Assembly (NCBI RefSeq): GCF_014490555.1
Contig: NZ_CP061032.1
Span: forward strand, 992,001-1,056,000
DNA: 64,000 nt
Reading direction: 5' to 3'
Origin: Corynebacterium lujinxingii
GTDB taxonomy: Bacteria; Actinomycetota; Actinomycetes; Mycobacteriales; Mycobacteriaceae
The notes beneath the pieces are model-generated. The model saw only the letters and a program-made list of their open reading frames with translations, was not told the origin of the DNA and ran no database searches. Below, in pieces: positions 51,091 through 58,611 of the stretch. The translations under genes were made by a program, and so were the position numbers. Each line of letters begins with the position of its first letter. Position 1 is the stretch's first letter.

Positions 51091-52230
51091 CTACAGGCCG
51101 AGCGCGCGCATGATGGTGCGCAGCTTGGCCGTGGTCTCGTCGAGCTCGGCCTGCGGGTCCGAGTCCGCCGTCAGGCCGCCGCCAGCCCACGCGCGGGCGC
51201 GGGTGCCGTCGGCGTTTACCTCGGCGCAGCGGATAGCCACCATGTACTCTCCGTCGCCTGCCGCGTCGGTGTAGCCGACCGCGCCCGCGTAGAACCCGCG
51301 GTCCGACTCCGCAGTTGTGATCAGCGCCTCAGCAGCCGACGACGGCGTGCCGCACACTGCGGGGGTGGGGTAGAGGCGCAGCGCTAGATCCAGCGCGGTG
51401 GGCGACGGATTTTTCAACGTCCCCTTGATGGGGGTGGCCAAGTGCCACATCTCGCTCGTCTTTTCCAGCACGGGGCGCTGCGCAATCTCGAGCTCGGTGC
51501 ACAGGGGCGCGAGGACGTCGCGAATGTGCTCGACGACGAAACGGTGCTCGTCGAAGTCTTTTTTCGACCCCGCCAGCGACGCGGCGGCCGCGCGATCCGC
51601 CACCGGGTCGTTTGGCACCCGCGCGGCGGATCCTGCCAGCGGAAACGAGGTGACAGTGTTGCCGCGGCGGCGCACCACGACCTCGGGGGAGGAGCCGACG
51701 AGGAAGTGACCGACTCGGCCTGCCGGCGTGAGATCGGCGATAAAGCCGTCGTGGGTGTAGGACAAATCGATCAGCCGGGCCGCCACCAGGCGCGGATCCA
51801 CCGGTGGATCGAAGGCGATATCGACAGCGCGGGCGAGCACGACCTTGTCCAGCAGGGAGCTGCGGATCGTGGATACAGCGGCCTCGACACGGCTCAGGTG
51901 TTCCTCGGGGGATGGGTCGACGTCGATAAGCATCGCGTTGATCTGCGAGCCCGGACCGACGCGGTAGTAGGGGTGAGGCTCGAGCGGGCCTGGCTCGCGG
52001 ATGATCGTCTGGGGGACGGTGAGCGCCGCCGGGCAATCCTGGTCGAACGGCAGCGCGCCAACAACCATCTCCACCTCACCGCGCTCGATGGCGTCGATGG
52101 CCTGCCAGGCGTCGGAAAACGTGCGATCCGCGCCTTGGGTGCGCACGGATCCGTCAGCGCGCGAGAGCAAGAAGTCTGGCGCGGACGCGGGGCGGTTCAC
52201 ACCTGTGCCGGTGAGCGGGTTCGAGGACAT
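51091..52230 (-). CDS. Isochorismate synthase
   Basis: A chorismate-utilising enzyme of 379 residues. It has the C-terminal chorismate-binding fold: SSLLDKVVLARAVDI, ATPIKGTL (helix with the catalytic Lys region), LYPTPAVCGTPSSAAEALI, GFYAGAVGYTDAAGDGEYMVAIRCAEV and AWAGGGLTADSDPQAELDET. MenF (menaquinone) and EntC/DhbC (catecholate siderophore) share this fold. With no siderophore genes adjacent and menaquinone universal in the genus, a MenF role is more likely. Confidence 0.9.
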   Translation of the reverse strand: MSSNPLTGTGVNRPASAPDFLLSRADGSVRTQGADRTFSDAWQAIDAIERGEVEMVVGALPFDQDCPAALTVPQTIIREPGPLEPHPYYRVGPGSQINAMLIDVDPSPEEHLSRVEAAVSTIRSSLLDKVVLARAVDIAFDPPVDPRLVAARLIDLSYTHDGFIADLTPAGRVGHFLVGSSPEVVVRRRGNTVTSFPLAGSAARVPNDPVADRAAAASLAGSKKDFDEHRFVVEHIRDVLAPLCTELEIAQRPVLEKTSEMWHLATPIKGTLKNPSPTALDLALRLYPTPAVCGTPSSAAEALITTAESDRGFYAGAVGYTDAAGDGEYMVAIRCAEVNADGTRARAWAGGGLTADSDPQAELDETTAKLRTIMRALGL

Positions 52231-52238
52231 GGGGGACT

Positions 52239-52244
52239 ACTCTA
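52239..52244 (-). promoter_or_regulatory. -10 box of the isochorismate synthase gene
   Basis: Minus-strand TAGAGT, 8 nt before ATG 52230. Confidence 0.5.
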
Positions 52245-52301
52245 ACGGCAACGCGCCCGACAGTTGTCGTCGGACCAGTTGCTCAGCTGTGCCTGTGGGT
52301 T

Positions 52302-52307
52302 TATTGT
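52302..52307 (+). promoter_or_regulatory. -10 box of the secreted esterase gene
   Basis: TATTGT, 7 nt before GTG 52315. Confidence 0.5.
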
Positions 52308-52314
52308 TGCCTGT

Positions 52315-53451
52315 GTGAAAAATGTGAACAACGTGGCTGGACGTTCAACGCGTTCTAGCTGGATGCGGAAAACTCTCGCGGGCGGCGCGGCGGCTCTTAT
52401 GGCGGCAGTGGCGGCGCTCACCCCGGTCAACGCCGGCGCGCAGGACCTCTCTTCGCAGCTCAACGACCAGGTCAACGGCGTTGTACAAGGTGTGAACAAG
52501 GCGGCGGCAGACGCGGCCAACCAGGCCAACGCGGAATGGAACAAGTTCGTGCAGATGGCCAACGAATCCCTGCCGCCGGGATCGTCCCTGCCGTTGAACC
52601 CGGTTCCCGCACCCAAGGTGCCGGCTCCGGCACCCGCACCTGCTCCGAAGCCGGCCCCGTCACCGCGCGGTTGGGCCCCGCAGGCACCGGCACCGGTGGC
52701 CAACGGCACCAACGGCGAAATCCGCGCCGCCGGCCGCAGCTACCTCATCTGGGTCCCGCGCGGCTACAACCCGGCACGCCCGACCCCAGTGATGGTGGGC
52801 TACTCCGCCTACCAAGACTCCACCGAAAACTTCCGCAACTACTCGCGCCTGCGCGAGTCCTCTGTCGGCCGCGACGCAATCATCGTCTACCCCCGCGCCA
52901 TTGGCGCGTCGTGGGAAGGCTCCGCAACCGCGGCGACCCGCCCGGGCCAGGACATCGCCTTCGTTCGCGCGATGATCAACGACGTGCAGCGCTACTACAA
53001 CATCGACCGCCGCCGCATCTACGCCACCGGCATGTCCACCGGCGGCGGCATGGCAGCGGTGTCCGCCTGCCACATGGCTGACCTGTTCGCGGGTGTTGCC
53101 GGTGTCTCCGGGGCCTACTACGCCCCAGTCAACAGTGGCTGCCAGAACCTGCCGATCGCGTTCATGGCGCTGCACGGCACGAACGACACGCTTACCCCGT
53201 ACTACGGCACGGTCCGCCGCGGTATGCGCGTGCTGCCGGTAACCGACTTGTTCCGCTCCTACGAGCGCCGCAACGGCTGTGCCGGCGGTGTGGACACCCG
53301 TCCGGCCGGCCACAACGCGACGCGCGTGTCGGCCCGCGGCTGCCGCAAGGGCGTCGAGGTGATCAAGGTGCACGGCTCCAACCACTTCTGGTGGTACTCG
53401 CCGTCGGCCGCCGACGAAATGTGGGCCTTCCTCATGCGTAACCCGAAGTAG
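52315..53451 (+). CDS. Secreted CE1/PHB-depolymerase-like esterase
   Basis: A 378-residue exported protein: signal peptide to about residue 42 (ends VNAGAQ), a helical stretch, a Pro/Ala-rich linker, then an alpha/beta-hydrolase. The nucleophile is Ser in ATGMSTGGGMA; the acid is likely Asp in HGTNDTLTPYYG and the base His in VHGSNHFWWYSP. LpqC/feruloyl-esterase-like proteins share this set. The substrate is unknown, but cell-envelope esters are plausible. A strong terminator follows. Confidence 0.9.
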   Translation: MKNVNNVAGRSTRSSWMRKTLAGGAAALMAAVAALTPVNAGAQDLSSQLNDQVNGVVQGVNKAAADAANQANAEWNKFVQMANESLPPGSSLPLNPVPAPKVPAPAPAPAPKPAPSPRGWAPQAPAPVANGTNGEIRAAGRSYLIWVPRGYNPARPTPVMVGYSAYQDSTENFRNYSRLRESSVGRDAIIVYPRAIGASWEGSATAATRPGQDIAFVRAMINDVQRYYNIDRRRIYATGMSTGGGMAAVSACHMADLFAGVAGVSGAYYAPVNSGCQNLPIAFMALHGTNDTLTPYYGTVRRGMRVLPVTDLFRSYERRNGCAGGVDTRPAGHNATRVSARGCRKGVEVIKVHGSNHFWWYSPSAADEMWAFLMRNPK

Positions 53452-53466
53452 ACGCCTGTGCCACAG

Positions 53467-53499
53467 AACGCACCTGGTAACCCGCCGGGTGCGTTTTTT
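53467..53499 (+). terminator. Intrinsic terminator of the esterase gene
   Basis: AACGCACC / GGTGCGTT, an 8-bp stem with a 13-nt loop followed by a T run; a textbook rho-independent signal. Confidence 0.9.
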
Positions 53500-53544
53500 C
53501 GTATTGGGGGGGGTAGCGGCCCCGCCCCCCTGAAACGAAAGAAA

Positions 53545-53605
53545 CCAGCGAACTAATCCCAGCGAATCACGCATTTCAGGCAATTCGCTACGACTAGTTC
53601 GCTGG
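53545..53605. repeat. Nested inverted repeat
   Basis: CCAGCGAACTA at 53545-53555 pairs with TAGTTCGCTGG at 53595-53605; inside it AGCGAAT and ATTCGCT form a second pair. The flanking stretch 53500-53662 has no coding frame. Confidence 0.75.
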
Positions 53606-53662
53606 AAACTTCAACGGGACGCAGCGCGGAGGGACGCAGAGCAGAGCGCAGGCAGCGGCGAC

Positions 53663-53773
53663 CTACAGCCCCTCGACGACCTCGTCGCGGGCGGCGACCA
53701 GGTTACGCAGCGAGGGGCCCACCTCGGCGTAGCCGCGGGTCTTCAGTCCGCAGTCGGGGTTGACCCAGTGCAA
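53663..53773 (-). pseudogene. metE C-terminal remnant
   Basis: The minus strand reads LHWVNPDCGLKTRGYAEV, then GPSLRNLVAARDEVVEGL and a stop at 53663. NPDCGLKTR holds the last zinc-ligand Cys of cobalamin-independent methionine synthase, and the distance to the stop fits the MetE end. The preceding 700 residues are absent: from about 53774 the sequence is the gltX promoter region. Only the last 37 codons survive. Confidence 0.85.
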
Positions 53774-53815
53774 AGGGGCACGGTTGGTCGTCGTCAAGCG
53801 TGTCGCGTCGCGCGC

Positions 53816-53821
53816 TACCAT
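53816..53821 (+). promoter_or_regulatory. -10 box of gltX
   Basis: TACCAT, 7 nt before ATG 53829. Confidence 0.6.
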
Positions 53822-53828
53822 TGCGACC

Positions 53829-55325
53829 ATGACTGAAACCTCGAATATGCGCGTACGTTTTTGCCCGTCGCCGACCGGCACCCCGCACGTGGGCATGGTC
53901 CGCACGGCCCTGTTCAACTGGGCGCAAGCCAAGCATTCCGGCGGCACGTTGGTGTTCCGCATCGAAGACACTGATGCTGCACGCGACTCGGAGGAGAGCT
54001 ACCAGGCGATCATCGATTCGCTCGAGTGGCTCGGCCTCGGCTGGGACGAGGGTGTCAACGTCGGTGGCCCGCATGAGCCGTACCGCCAGTCGCAGCGTTC
54101 CGACATCTACGCCGACGTGCTGAACAAGTTGATCGAGGCGGGCGAGGTGTACCCGGCGTACTCCACCAATGAGGAGGTCCAGGAGCGCCACAAGGCAGCC
54201 GGTCGCGACCCGCAGCTGGGCTACGACAACTTCGACCGCGACCTCACCCAGGAGCAGATCGACGCGTTCGAGGCTGAAGGCCGCAAGCCGGTGTGGCGCC
54301 TGCGCATGCCGGATCAGGACTGGACCTGGAACGACCTGGTGCGCGGCGAGGTGACCTTCAAGTCGGAGACCCAGCCGGACTACGTCGTCGCCCGTTCCAA
54401 CGGCGCGCCGTTATACACGCTGGTTAACCCTGTCGACGACGCGCTGATGGGCATCACCCACGTGCTGCGTGGCGAGGACCTGCTGTCCTCCACGCCGCGC
54501 CAGCTCGCTCTCTACGAGGCGCTCAAGCGCATCGGAGTTGCCGAGTTCACCCCCGAGTTCGCGCACCTGCCGTTCGTGATGGGGCAGGGCAACAAGAAGC
54601 TGTCCAAGCGCGACCCGGAATCCAACCTGTTCAACCACCGCGACAACGGCATCATCCCCGAGGGAATGATCAACTACCTCGCACTGCTGGGCTGGTCGCT
54701 GTCCGCGGACCAGGACATTTTCTCCGTCGACGAGTTCATCAAGGCCTTCGACGTCGCCGACGTTTTGGGTAATCCGGCCCGCTTCGACCAGAAGAAGCTC
54801 GAGGCGATCAACGCCGACCACATCCGCCTACTCGAGCCGGAGGACTTTAAGAACCGTCTGCGCGAGTACCTCACCGAGTACACCGATTTCCCGGCCGACT
54901 ACCCGGAAGACAAGTTCGCCATCGCGGCGGATCTGGTGCAAACCCGAATCAAGGTGCTGTCGGAAGGCTACAACCTGCTGAAGTTCCTCGTTACCGCCGA
55001 CGAGGACTTGGTGCTGGACGAAAAGAGCGCGAAGAAGAACCTCAAGGACACCGCTGTCGAACCGCTGGATGCCGGCATCGCCGCTCTGGAGGCCATCGAC
55101 GAAGGGGAATGGACTACCGCGAACATCGAGGCAGCGCTGAACAAGGCGCTTATCGACGATCTCGGGCTGAAGCCCCGCGTCGCCTTCGGCGCCCTTCGCG
55201 TGGGCACTACCGGCGCGGCCGTGTCGCCGCCGCTGTTCGAGTCCATGGAGCTGCTTGGCCGCGAGTCCACCCTGAAGCGCCTCCGCGCCGCCCGCGAGGT
55301 CACGCCGTACCAGGCGGCCCAGTAG
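53829..55325 (+). CDS. gltX: Glutamyl-tRNA synthetase GltX
   Basis: Charges tRNA-Glu and, in organisms with GatCAB, mischarges tRNA-Gln for amidation. The 498-residue protein has the class I motifs PSPTGTPHVGM (HIGH) and NKKLSKRDPE (KMSKS), plus FRIEDTDAARDSEESY. gatCAB in the same window and the tRNA-Gln and tRNA-Glu genes just downstream fit that indirect Gln-tRNA route. ATG 53829 was chosen for its promoter; an upstream in-frame ATG at 53760 lies in the metE remnant. Confidence 0.97.
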   Translation: MTETSNMRVRFCPSPTGTPHVGMVRTALFNWAQAKHSGGTLVFRIEDTDAARDSEESYQAIIDSLEWLGLGWDEGVNVGGPHEPYRQSQRSDIYADVLNKLIEAGEVYPAYSTNEEVQERHKAAGRDPQLGYDNFDRDLTQEQIDAFEAEGRKPVWRLRMPDQDWTWNDLVRGEVTFKSETQPDYVVARSNGAPLYTLVNPVDDALMGITHVLRGEDLLSSTPRQLALYEALKRIGVAEFTPEFAHLPFVMGQGNKKLSKRDPESNLFNHRDNGIIPEGMINYLALLGWSLSADQDIFSVDEFIKAFDVADVLGNPARFDQKKLEAINADHIRLLEPEDFKNRLREYLTEYTDFPADYPEDKFAIAADLVQTRIKVLSEGYNLLKFLVTADEDLVLDEKSAKKNLKDTAVEPLDAGIAALEAIDEGEWTTANIEAALNKALIDDLGLKPRVAFGALRVGTTGAAVSPPLFESMELLGRESTLKRLRAAREVTPYQAAQ

Positions 55326-55483
55326 TTACAACGCTGTTGTTCTGCCCGTTATGGCCGCCGCGTTTTTATGTGGTGGCCTGCGGATTTGGTGGCTTAAGCG
55401 GTTCATGGTTATAGTTATCCACGTTGTTCAGCCAGACAGGCGCGAAACCGAAAGGAAAAGCGCAGGTCAGCGCTGAAAAACGA

Positions 55484-55555
55484 TGGCCTATGGTGTAATT
55501 GGCAACACTACGGTTTCTGGTACCGTCATTCTAGGTTCGAGTCCTGGTAGGCCAG
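55484..55555 (+). tRNA. tRNA-Gln(CTG)
   Basis: A 72-nt cloverleaf: acceptor TGGCCTA / TAGGCCA, anticodon stem ACGGT / ACCGT around TTCTGGT (anticodon CTG), T loop GGTTCGAGTCC. CCA is not encoded. Confidence 0.95.
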
Positions 55556-55586
55556 CTACAGAACAATTTACGTTCTGTTTCCTAAT

Positions 55587-55659
55587 GCCCCGTTCGTCTA
55601 GCGGCCTAGGACGTCGCCCTCTCACGGCGGTAACACGGGTTCAAATCCCGTACGGGGTA
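55587..55659 (+). tRNA. tRNA-Glu(CTC), copy 1
   Basis: A 73-nt cloverleaf: acceptor GCCCCGT / ACGGGGT, anticodon loop CTCTCAC (anticodon CTC), T loop GGTTCAAATCC. It lies 31 nt after tRNA-Gln and was probably co-transcribed with it; a terminator follows. Confidence 0.95.
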
Positions 55660-55667
55660 CAAGTTAG

Positions 55668-55709
55668 AAATCTCCGCTCGGCTTTATGCGAAGCCGAGTG
55701 GAGATTTTT
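55668..55709 (+). terminator. Terminator of the tRNA-Gln/Glu unit
   Basis: AAATCTCC-CTCGGCTT pairs with AAGCCGAG-GGAGATTT around TATGCG, followed by T residues. Confidence 0.9.
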
Positions 55710-55715
55710 GTATGC

Positions 55716-55946
55716 GCGTGTGGGGCACGCGGCGCAGACCTGGATGTCGAGTGGTACTCGCTGGTGGAAGGCACGCACAGTTGGGGCCTATTTGAGAAGT
55801 CAATGCGCAAAAGTTGGGACACGATCGGCCCGACACTTGAGGTGGAGAGCTTCGAGCGCGAAAATCCGGTGACGAAGACACCGTTGGCGGAAGATACCCC
55901 GCAACCGGTCGGCGGCTCGTCAGGATCGAGCAGTTTACGGCCCTGA
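55716..55946 (+). pseudogene. Possible mycolyltransferase (antigen 85-type) C-terminal remnant
   Basis: Between the two tRNA-Glu copies one frame reads DVEWYSLVEGTHSWGLFEKS and then MRKSWDTIGPTLEV before a low-complexity tail and a stop at 55946. GTHSW with a following tryptophan-rich helix is the catalytic-His end of antigen 85/Cmt mycolyltransferases. No signal peptide, nucleophile or central fold is present; the frame only emerges from the preceding terminator. I read it as a fragment; an unrelated small gene is possible. Confidence 0.5.
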
Positions 55947-56009
55947 CGTGGCGATTTGTTGGTAAACAACACCATGCTTTATCTTTAACAAGTCGCAAAC
56001 AGCGAGCGC

Positions 56010-56082
56010 GCCCCGTTCGTCTAGCGGCCTAGGACGTCGCCCTCTCACGGCGGTAACACGGGTTCAAATCCCGTACGGGGTA
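56010..56082 (+). tRNA. tRNA-Glu(CTC), copy 2
   Basis: Identical to copy 1 over all 73 nt and the next three bases (taca context), 423 bp downstream. It has its own terminator. Confidence 0.95.
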
Positions 56083-56090
56083 CAGATGGA

Positions 56091-56124
56091 AACCTCCGAT
56101 CCGGTTCGACGGGTCGGAGGTTTT
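56091..56124 (+). terminator. Terminator of tRNA-Glu copy 2
   Basis: AACCTCCGA / TCGGAGGTT with an inner CCG/CGG pair, then TTTT. Confidence 0.85.
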
Positions 56125-56132
56125 CGCGTTGG

Positions 56133-56138
56133 TAGCGT
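56133..56138 (+). promoter_or_regulatory. -10 box of the PhzF gene
   Basis: TAGCGT, 7 nt before GTG 56146. Confidence 0.5.
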
Positions 56139-56145
56139 GGGGCGG

Positions 56146-56967
56146 GTGACCTCCCTGGACTTTTTTGAACTTGATGTCTTTGCTACCGGCGCATTTACCG
56201 GCAATCCGCTCGCGGTCATCTGTGGCGCCGACGATCTAACGGACGAACAGATGCAGCAGATTGCCGCGTGGACGAACTTCTCCGAGACGACGTTTTTATT
56301 GGAACCGACTAGTGACGACGCCGACTACCGCGTGCGCATCTTTACTCCGGTCGAGGAGTACGACTTCGCCGGCCACCCGACCCTCGGCACGGCCAAGGCA
56401 TGGCTCGAACTCGGTAACACCCCTCGCACGCCCGGCCAGGTGGTCCAGGAGTGCGGGGTGGGAAATGTGCAGGTGCGTATCGACGACACCTCGCTCGCCT
56501 TCGCCACCCCTTCGCTAAAGAACGACGCACTGCTTGACGACGGCGAGATTGCCGAGGTGTGCAAGGCGTTCGGCGTCGCTAAGCAATCGCTTGTCGCGGC
56601 AGCCTGGGGCGACAACGGCCCGGGCTGGCGCCTCGCGTTGTTGGATAGCGTCGAGACGTTGCGCGGACTCGAGCGCGCGGCGGAAAGTGGGCTCAAGGTC
56701 GCGTTCGCGGCGCTGACCGGTGATGTGAATCCGGCGTACGAACTGCGCGCGTTTACACCGACGTTCGAAGACCCGGTCACCGGTAGCGCGAACGGCGCGA
56801 TGGCGCAGTGGCTGCGCTCGCGTGGCGACGTGCCGGAGCGCTACACGGTGTCGCAGGGCACCGCGCTCGGCCGTAATGGCCGGGTGGAGATTGCCGACGA
56901 TGGCAACGACATCTGGGTTGGCGGTGCCGTGGGGGTTCGGGTGCGGGGGCAGATTGTCGTCGATTAG
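56146..56967 (+). CDS. PhzF-family isomerase/epimerase-like protein
   Basis: A 273-residue protein of the diaminopimelate-epimerase fold: FFELDVFATGAFTGNPLAVI at the start, the catalytic Glu in WTNFSETTFLLEP, AGHPTLGTAKAWLE, and FEDPVTGSANGAMAQWL in the second half. PhzF makes an isomerisation step in phenazine synthesis, but most members are of unknown function, and no phenazine genes are adjacent. GTG 56146 fits both promoter and family start. Confidence 0.92.
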   Translation: MTSLDFFELDVFATGAFTGNPLAVICGADDLTDEQMQQIAAWTNFSETTFLLEPTSDDADYRVRIFTPVEEYDFAGHPTLGTAKAWLELGNTPRTPGQVVQECGVGNVQVRIDDTSLAFATPSLKNDALLDDGEIAEVCKAFGVAKQSLVAAAWGDNGPGWRLALLDSVETLRGLERAAESGLKVAFAALTGDVNPAYELRAFTPTFEDPVTGSANGAMAQWLRSRGDVPERYTVSQGTALGRNGRVEIADDGNDIWVGGAVGVRVRGQIVVD

Positions 56968-57047
56968 CACACGCGTTCGGGTGTTGTGGTGGTCGTGTCG
57001 GGCTGGCTTTTAGGGTGAGAAGCGTTCCCGGCAGAAAGGACCCAACC

Positions 57048-57626
57048 ATGGACCATTACCTTCCCGCAGCCTCTCCGCAGTTGCTCCGCGCCATCAATAC
57101 CGCCGCGCTCGCGCACCGAGGGCACGTGCGCAAGGGCACCGACATCCCGTACGTCTCCCACGTGTTCGCGGTGATGCATCTTGTCTCTCAGGTGACTGAT
57201 GACGAAGACGTGCTTATCGCCGCGCTGTTCCACGACATTCTGGAGGACGTCCCGGAGGCTTACAGCGCTGAACAGATGGCTACTGATTTCGGCGACCATG
57301 TCGTCGACCTCGTACGCGGGGTGACCAAAGACGACACATTGACGGATTGGCAGGAGCGCTCCGAGGCGTATCTAGCGCACCTGCGCAGTGCAGACGAGGG
57401 TAGTGTGCTCGTTTCCGTGGCAGACAAGCTGCACAACCTGCTGTCCATCCACGCAGACCTCGACGTGATCGGCGACGAGCTGTGGGGCAGGTTTAACTCG
57501 CCAGTGGAGCGGCAAGTGTGGTGGTACCGCTCGGTGTACGAGGTGGCGCGCGAGAAGCTTCCGAATAACGCGCTGTTAGACGAACTTGGACGGCAGGTAG
57601 AGCGACTGGAACGACGCACGGCATAA
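57048..57626 (+). CDS. HD-domain protein, MESH1-like (p)ppGpp hydrolase candidate
   Basis: A 192-residue cytoplasmic protein consisting only of the HD hydrolase fold of RelA/SpoT: AHRGHVRKGTDIPYVSHVF, the HDxxED motif in LFHDILEDVPE, LVRGVTKDD and the distal Asp in VADKLHNLLS. Synthetase and regulatory domains are absent, as in small alarmone hydrolases (MESH1). AGAAAGGA precedes the ATG. The SbnA-like gene starts 10 nt after its stop but has its own -10. Confidence 0.87.
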   Translation: MDHYLPAASPQLLRAINTAALAHRGHVRKGTDIPYVSHVFAVMHLVSQVTDDEDVLIAALFHDILEDVPEAYSAEQMATDFGDHVVDLVRGVTKDDTLTDWQERSEAYLAHLRSADEGSVLVSVADKLHNLLSIHADLDVIGDELWGRFNSPVERQVWWYRSVYEVAREKLPNNALLDELGRQVERLERRTA

Positions 57627-57629
57627 GGT
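57624..57629 (+). promoter_or_regulatory. -10 box of the SbnA-like operon
   Basis: TAAGGT, 7 nt before ATG 57637; its TAA is the HD-gene stop codon. Confidence 0.6.
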
Positions 57630-57636
57630 GGGGCGC

Positions 57637-58608
57637 ATGGATGTAACACCTACTACCAGCGCCGGTGTGCTCAGCACGATCGGCGGCACTCCACTTGTGG
57701 ACCTCACCGTCGGGTTTCCATCTGCGGGCGAGGCGACAGTGCACGGCAAGCTCGAGTCGTTTAACCCAGGTGGCAGCGCGAAGGACCGCACCGCCCGCGC
57801 GATGGTTGCCGACGCGACCGAAAAAGGTCTGCTGTACCCGGGCGCAGTCGCGGTGGAGTCCAGCAGCGGCAACCTCGGTATCGCGCTCGCGCGGGAGGCC
57901 GTGGCCGGTGGCTGGCAGTTCCACTGTGTGGTGGATCCGCGCACGAACCAGGCGACGTTGTCGATGATCGCAGCACTCGGCGCCACGCTGCACCCGGTAA
58001 CCGAACCGGACCCTGCAACAGGGGATTGGCTCACAGCCCGGCGCAACCTGGTCGCGCGGTTGAAAGAGGAGCTCGGGGCGGTCAACCTCGACCAGTACTC
58101 CAACCGCGCAGCTTTCGACGCGCACGACCAGGGCACCATGCGCGAGATCGTCCAGCAGCTAGGCCACGCACCCGAGATGCTTGCTGTTGCGGTGAGCACC
58201 ACCGGCACAGTCGGCGGGTGTTTGAAGCACATCCGCGAAAACGGCTATGGCACCAAGGTCGTGGCGGTGGACGCGGAAGGATCGGTGCTGTTTTCAGGAG
58301 AGCGTGGCGAGCGGATACTGCCCGGCTACGGCGCCGGCGTGGTCACCGATCTGTCTCAAGAGGTTGAGCCGGACCGGGTAGTGCGCGTCGCAGCGGAGGA
58401 TGCTGTCCGCTCCGCGCGCCGTCTTGCACGAGCCACCGGGTTCGTACCGGGCGCATCCGGCGGGGCGGTGGCGTGGGCCGTGGATACGCTCCTGCGCGAG
58501 CAGGCGGCGTCAGAGATCGTTGCGGTGTTCCACGACGACGGCAGGGCGTATCTGGACACTGTGTACAACGACGAGTGGGTCAGCGAGACCTTTCACAAGG
58601 AGGCGTAA
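57637..58608 (+). CDS. SbnA-like PLP-dependent synthase (cysteine synthase superfamily)
   Basis: A 323-residue fold type II PLP enzyme. It has Lys49 in NPGGSAKDR, the phosphate loop SSSGN (75-79) and STTGTVGG. The block CVVDPRTN (near residue 98) and the Asp-Pro-Ala-Thr-Gly segment match SbnA, which joins O-phosphoserine and glutamate on the way to 2,3-diaminopropionate in staphyloferrin B synthesis, better than ordinary CysK. It is a two-gene operon with the fusion protein, whose start is 4 nt after this stop behind AAGGAGG. No SbnB-type dehydrogenase is nearby, so the product is open. Confidence 0.85.
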   Translation: MDVTPTTSAGVLSTIGGTPLVDLTVGFPSAGEATVHGKLESFNPGGSAKDRTARAMVADATEKGLLYPGAVAVESSSGNLGIALAREAVAGGWQFHCVVDPRTNQATLSMIAALGATLHPVTEPDPATGDWLTARRNLVARLKEELGAVNLDQYSNRAAFDAHDQGTMREIVQQLGHAPEMLAVAVSTTGTVGGCLKHIRENGYGTKVVAVDAEGSVLFSGERGERILPGYGAGVVTDLSQEVEPDRVVRVAAEDAVRSARRLARATGFVPGASGGAVAWAVDTLLREQAASEIVAVFHDDGRAYLDTVYNDEWVSETFHKEA

Positions 58609-58611
58609 ACG

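Noticed and set aside
55587..56082. Attachment sites of an integrated island defined by the duplicated tRNA-Glu
   Set aside because: Both copies are complete tRNAs with their own terminators, no integrase is present and the interval is only about 350 bp; a tandem tRNA duplication is simpler.
51091..57626. A catecholate siderophore cluster linking isochorismate synthase with the SbnA-like operon
   Set aside because: They are more than 5 kb apart with housekeeping genes between them, and no NRPS or dihydroxybenzoate genes are seen.
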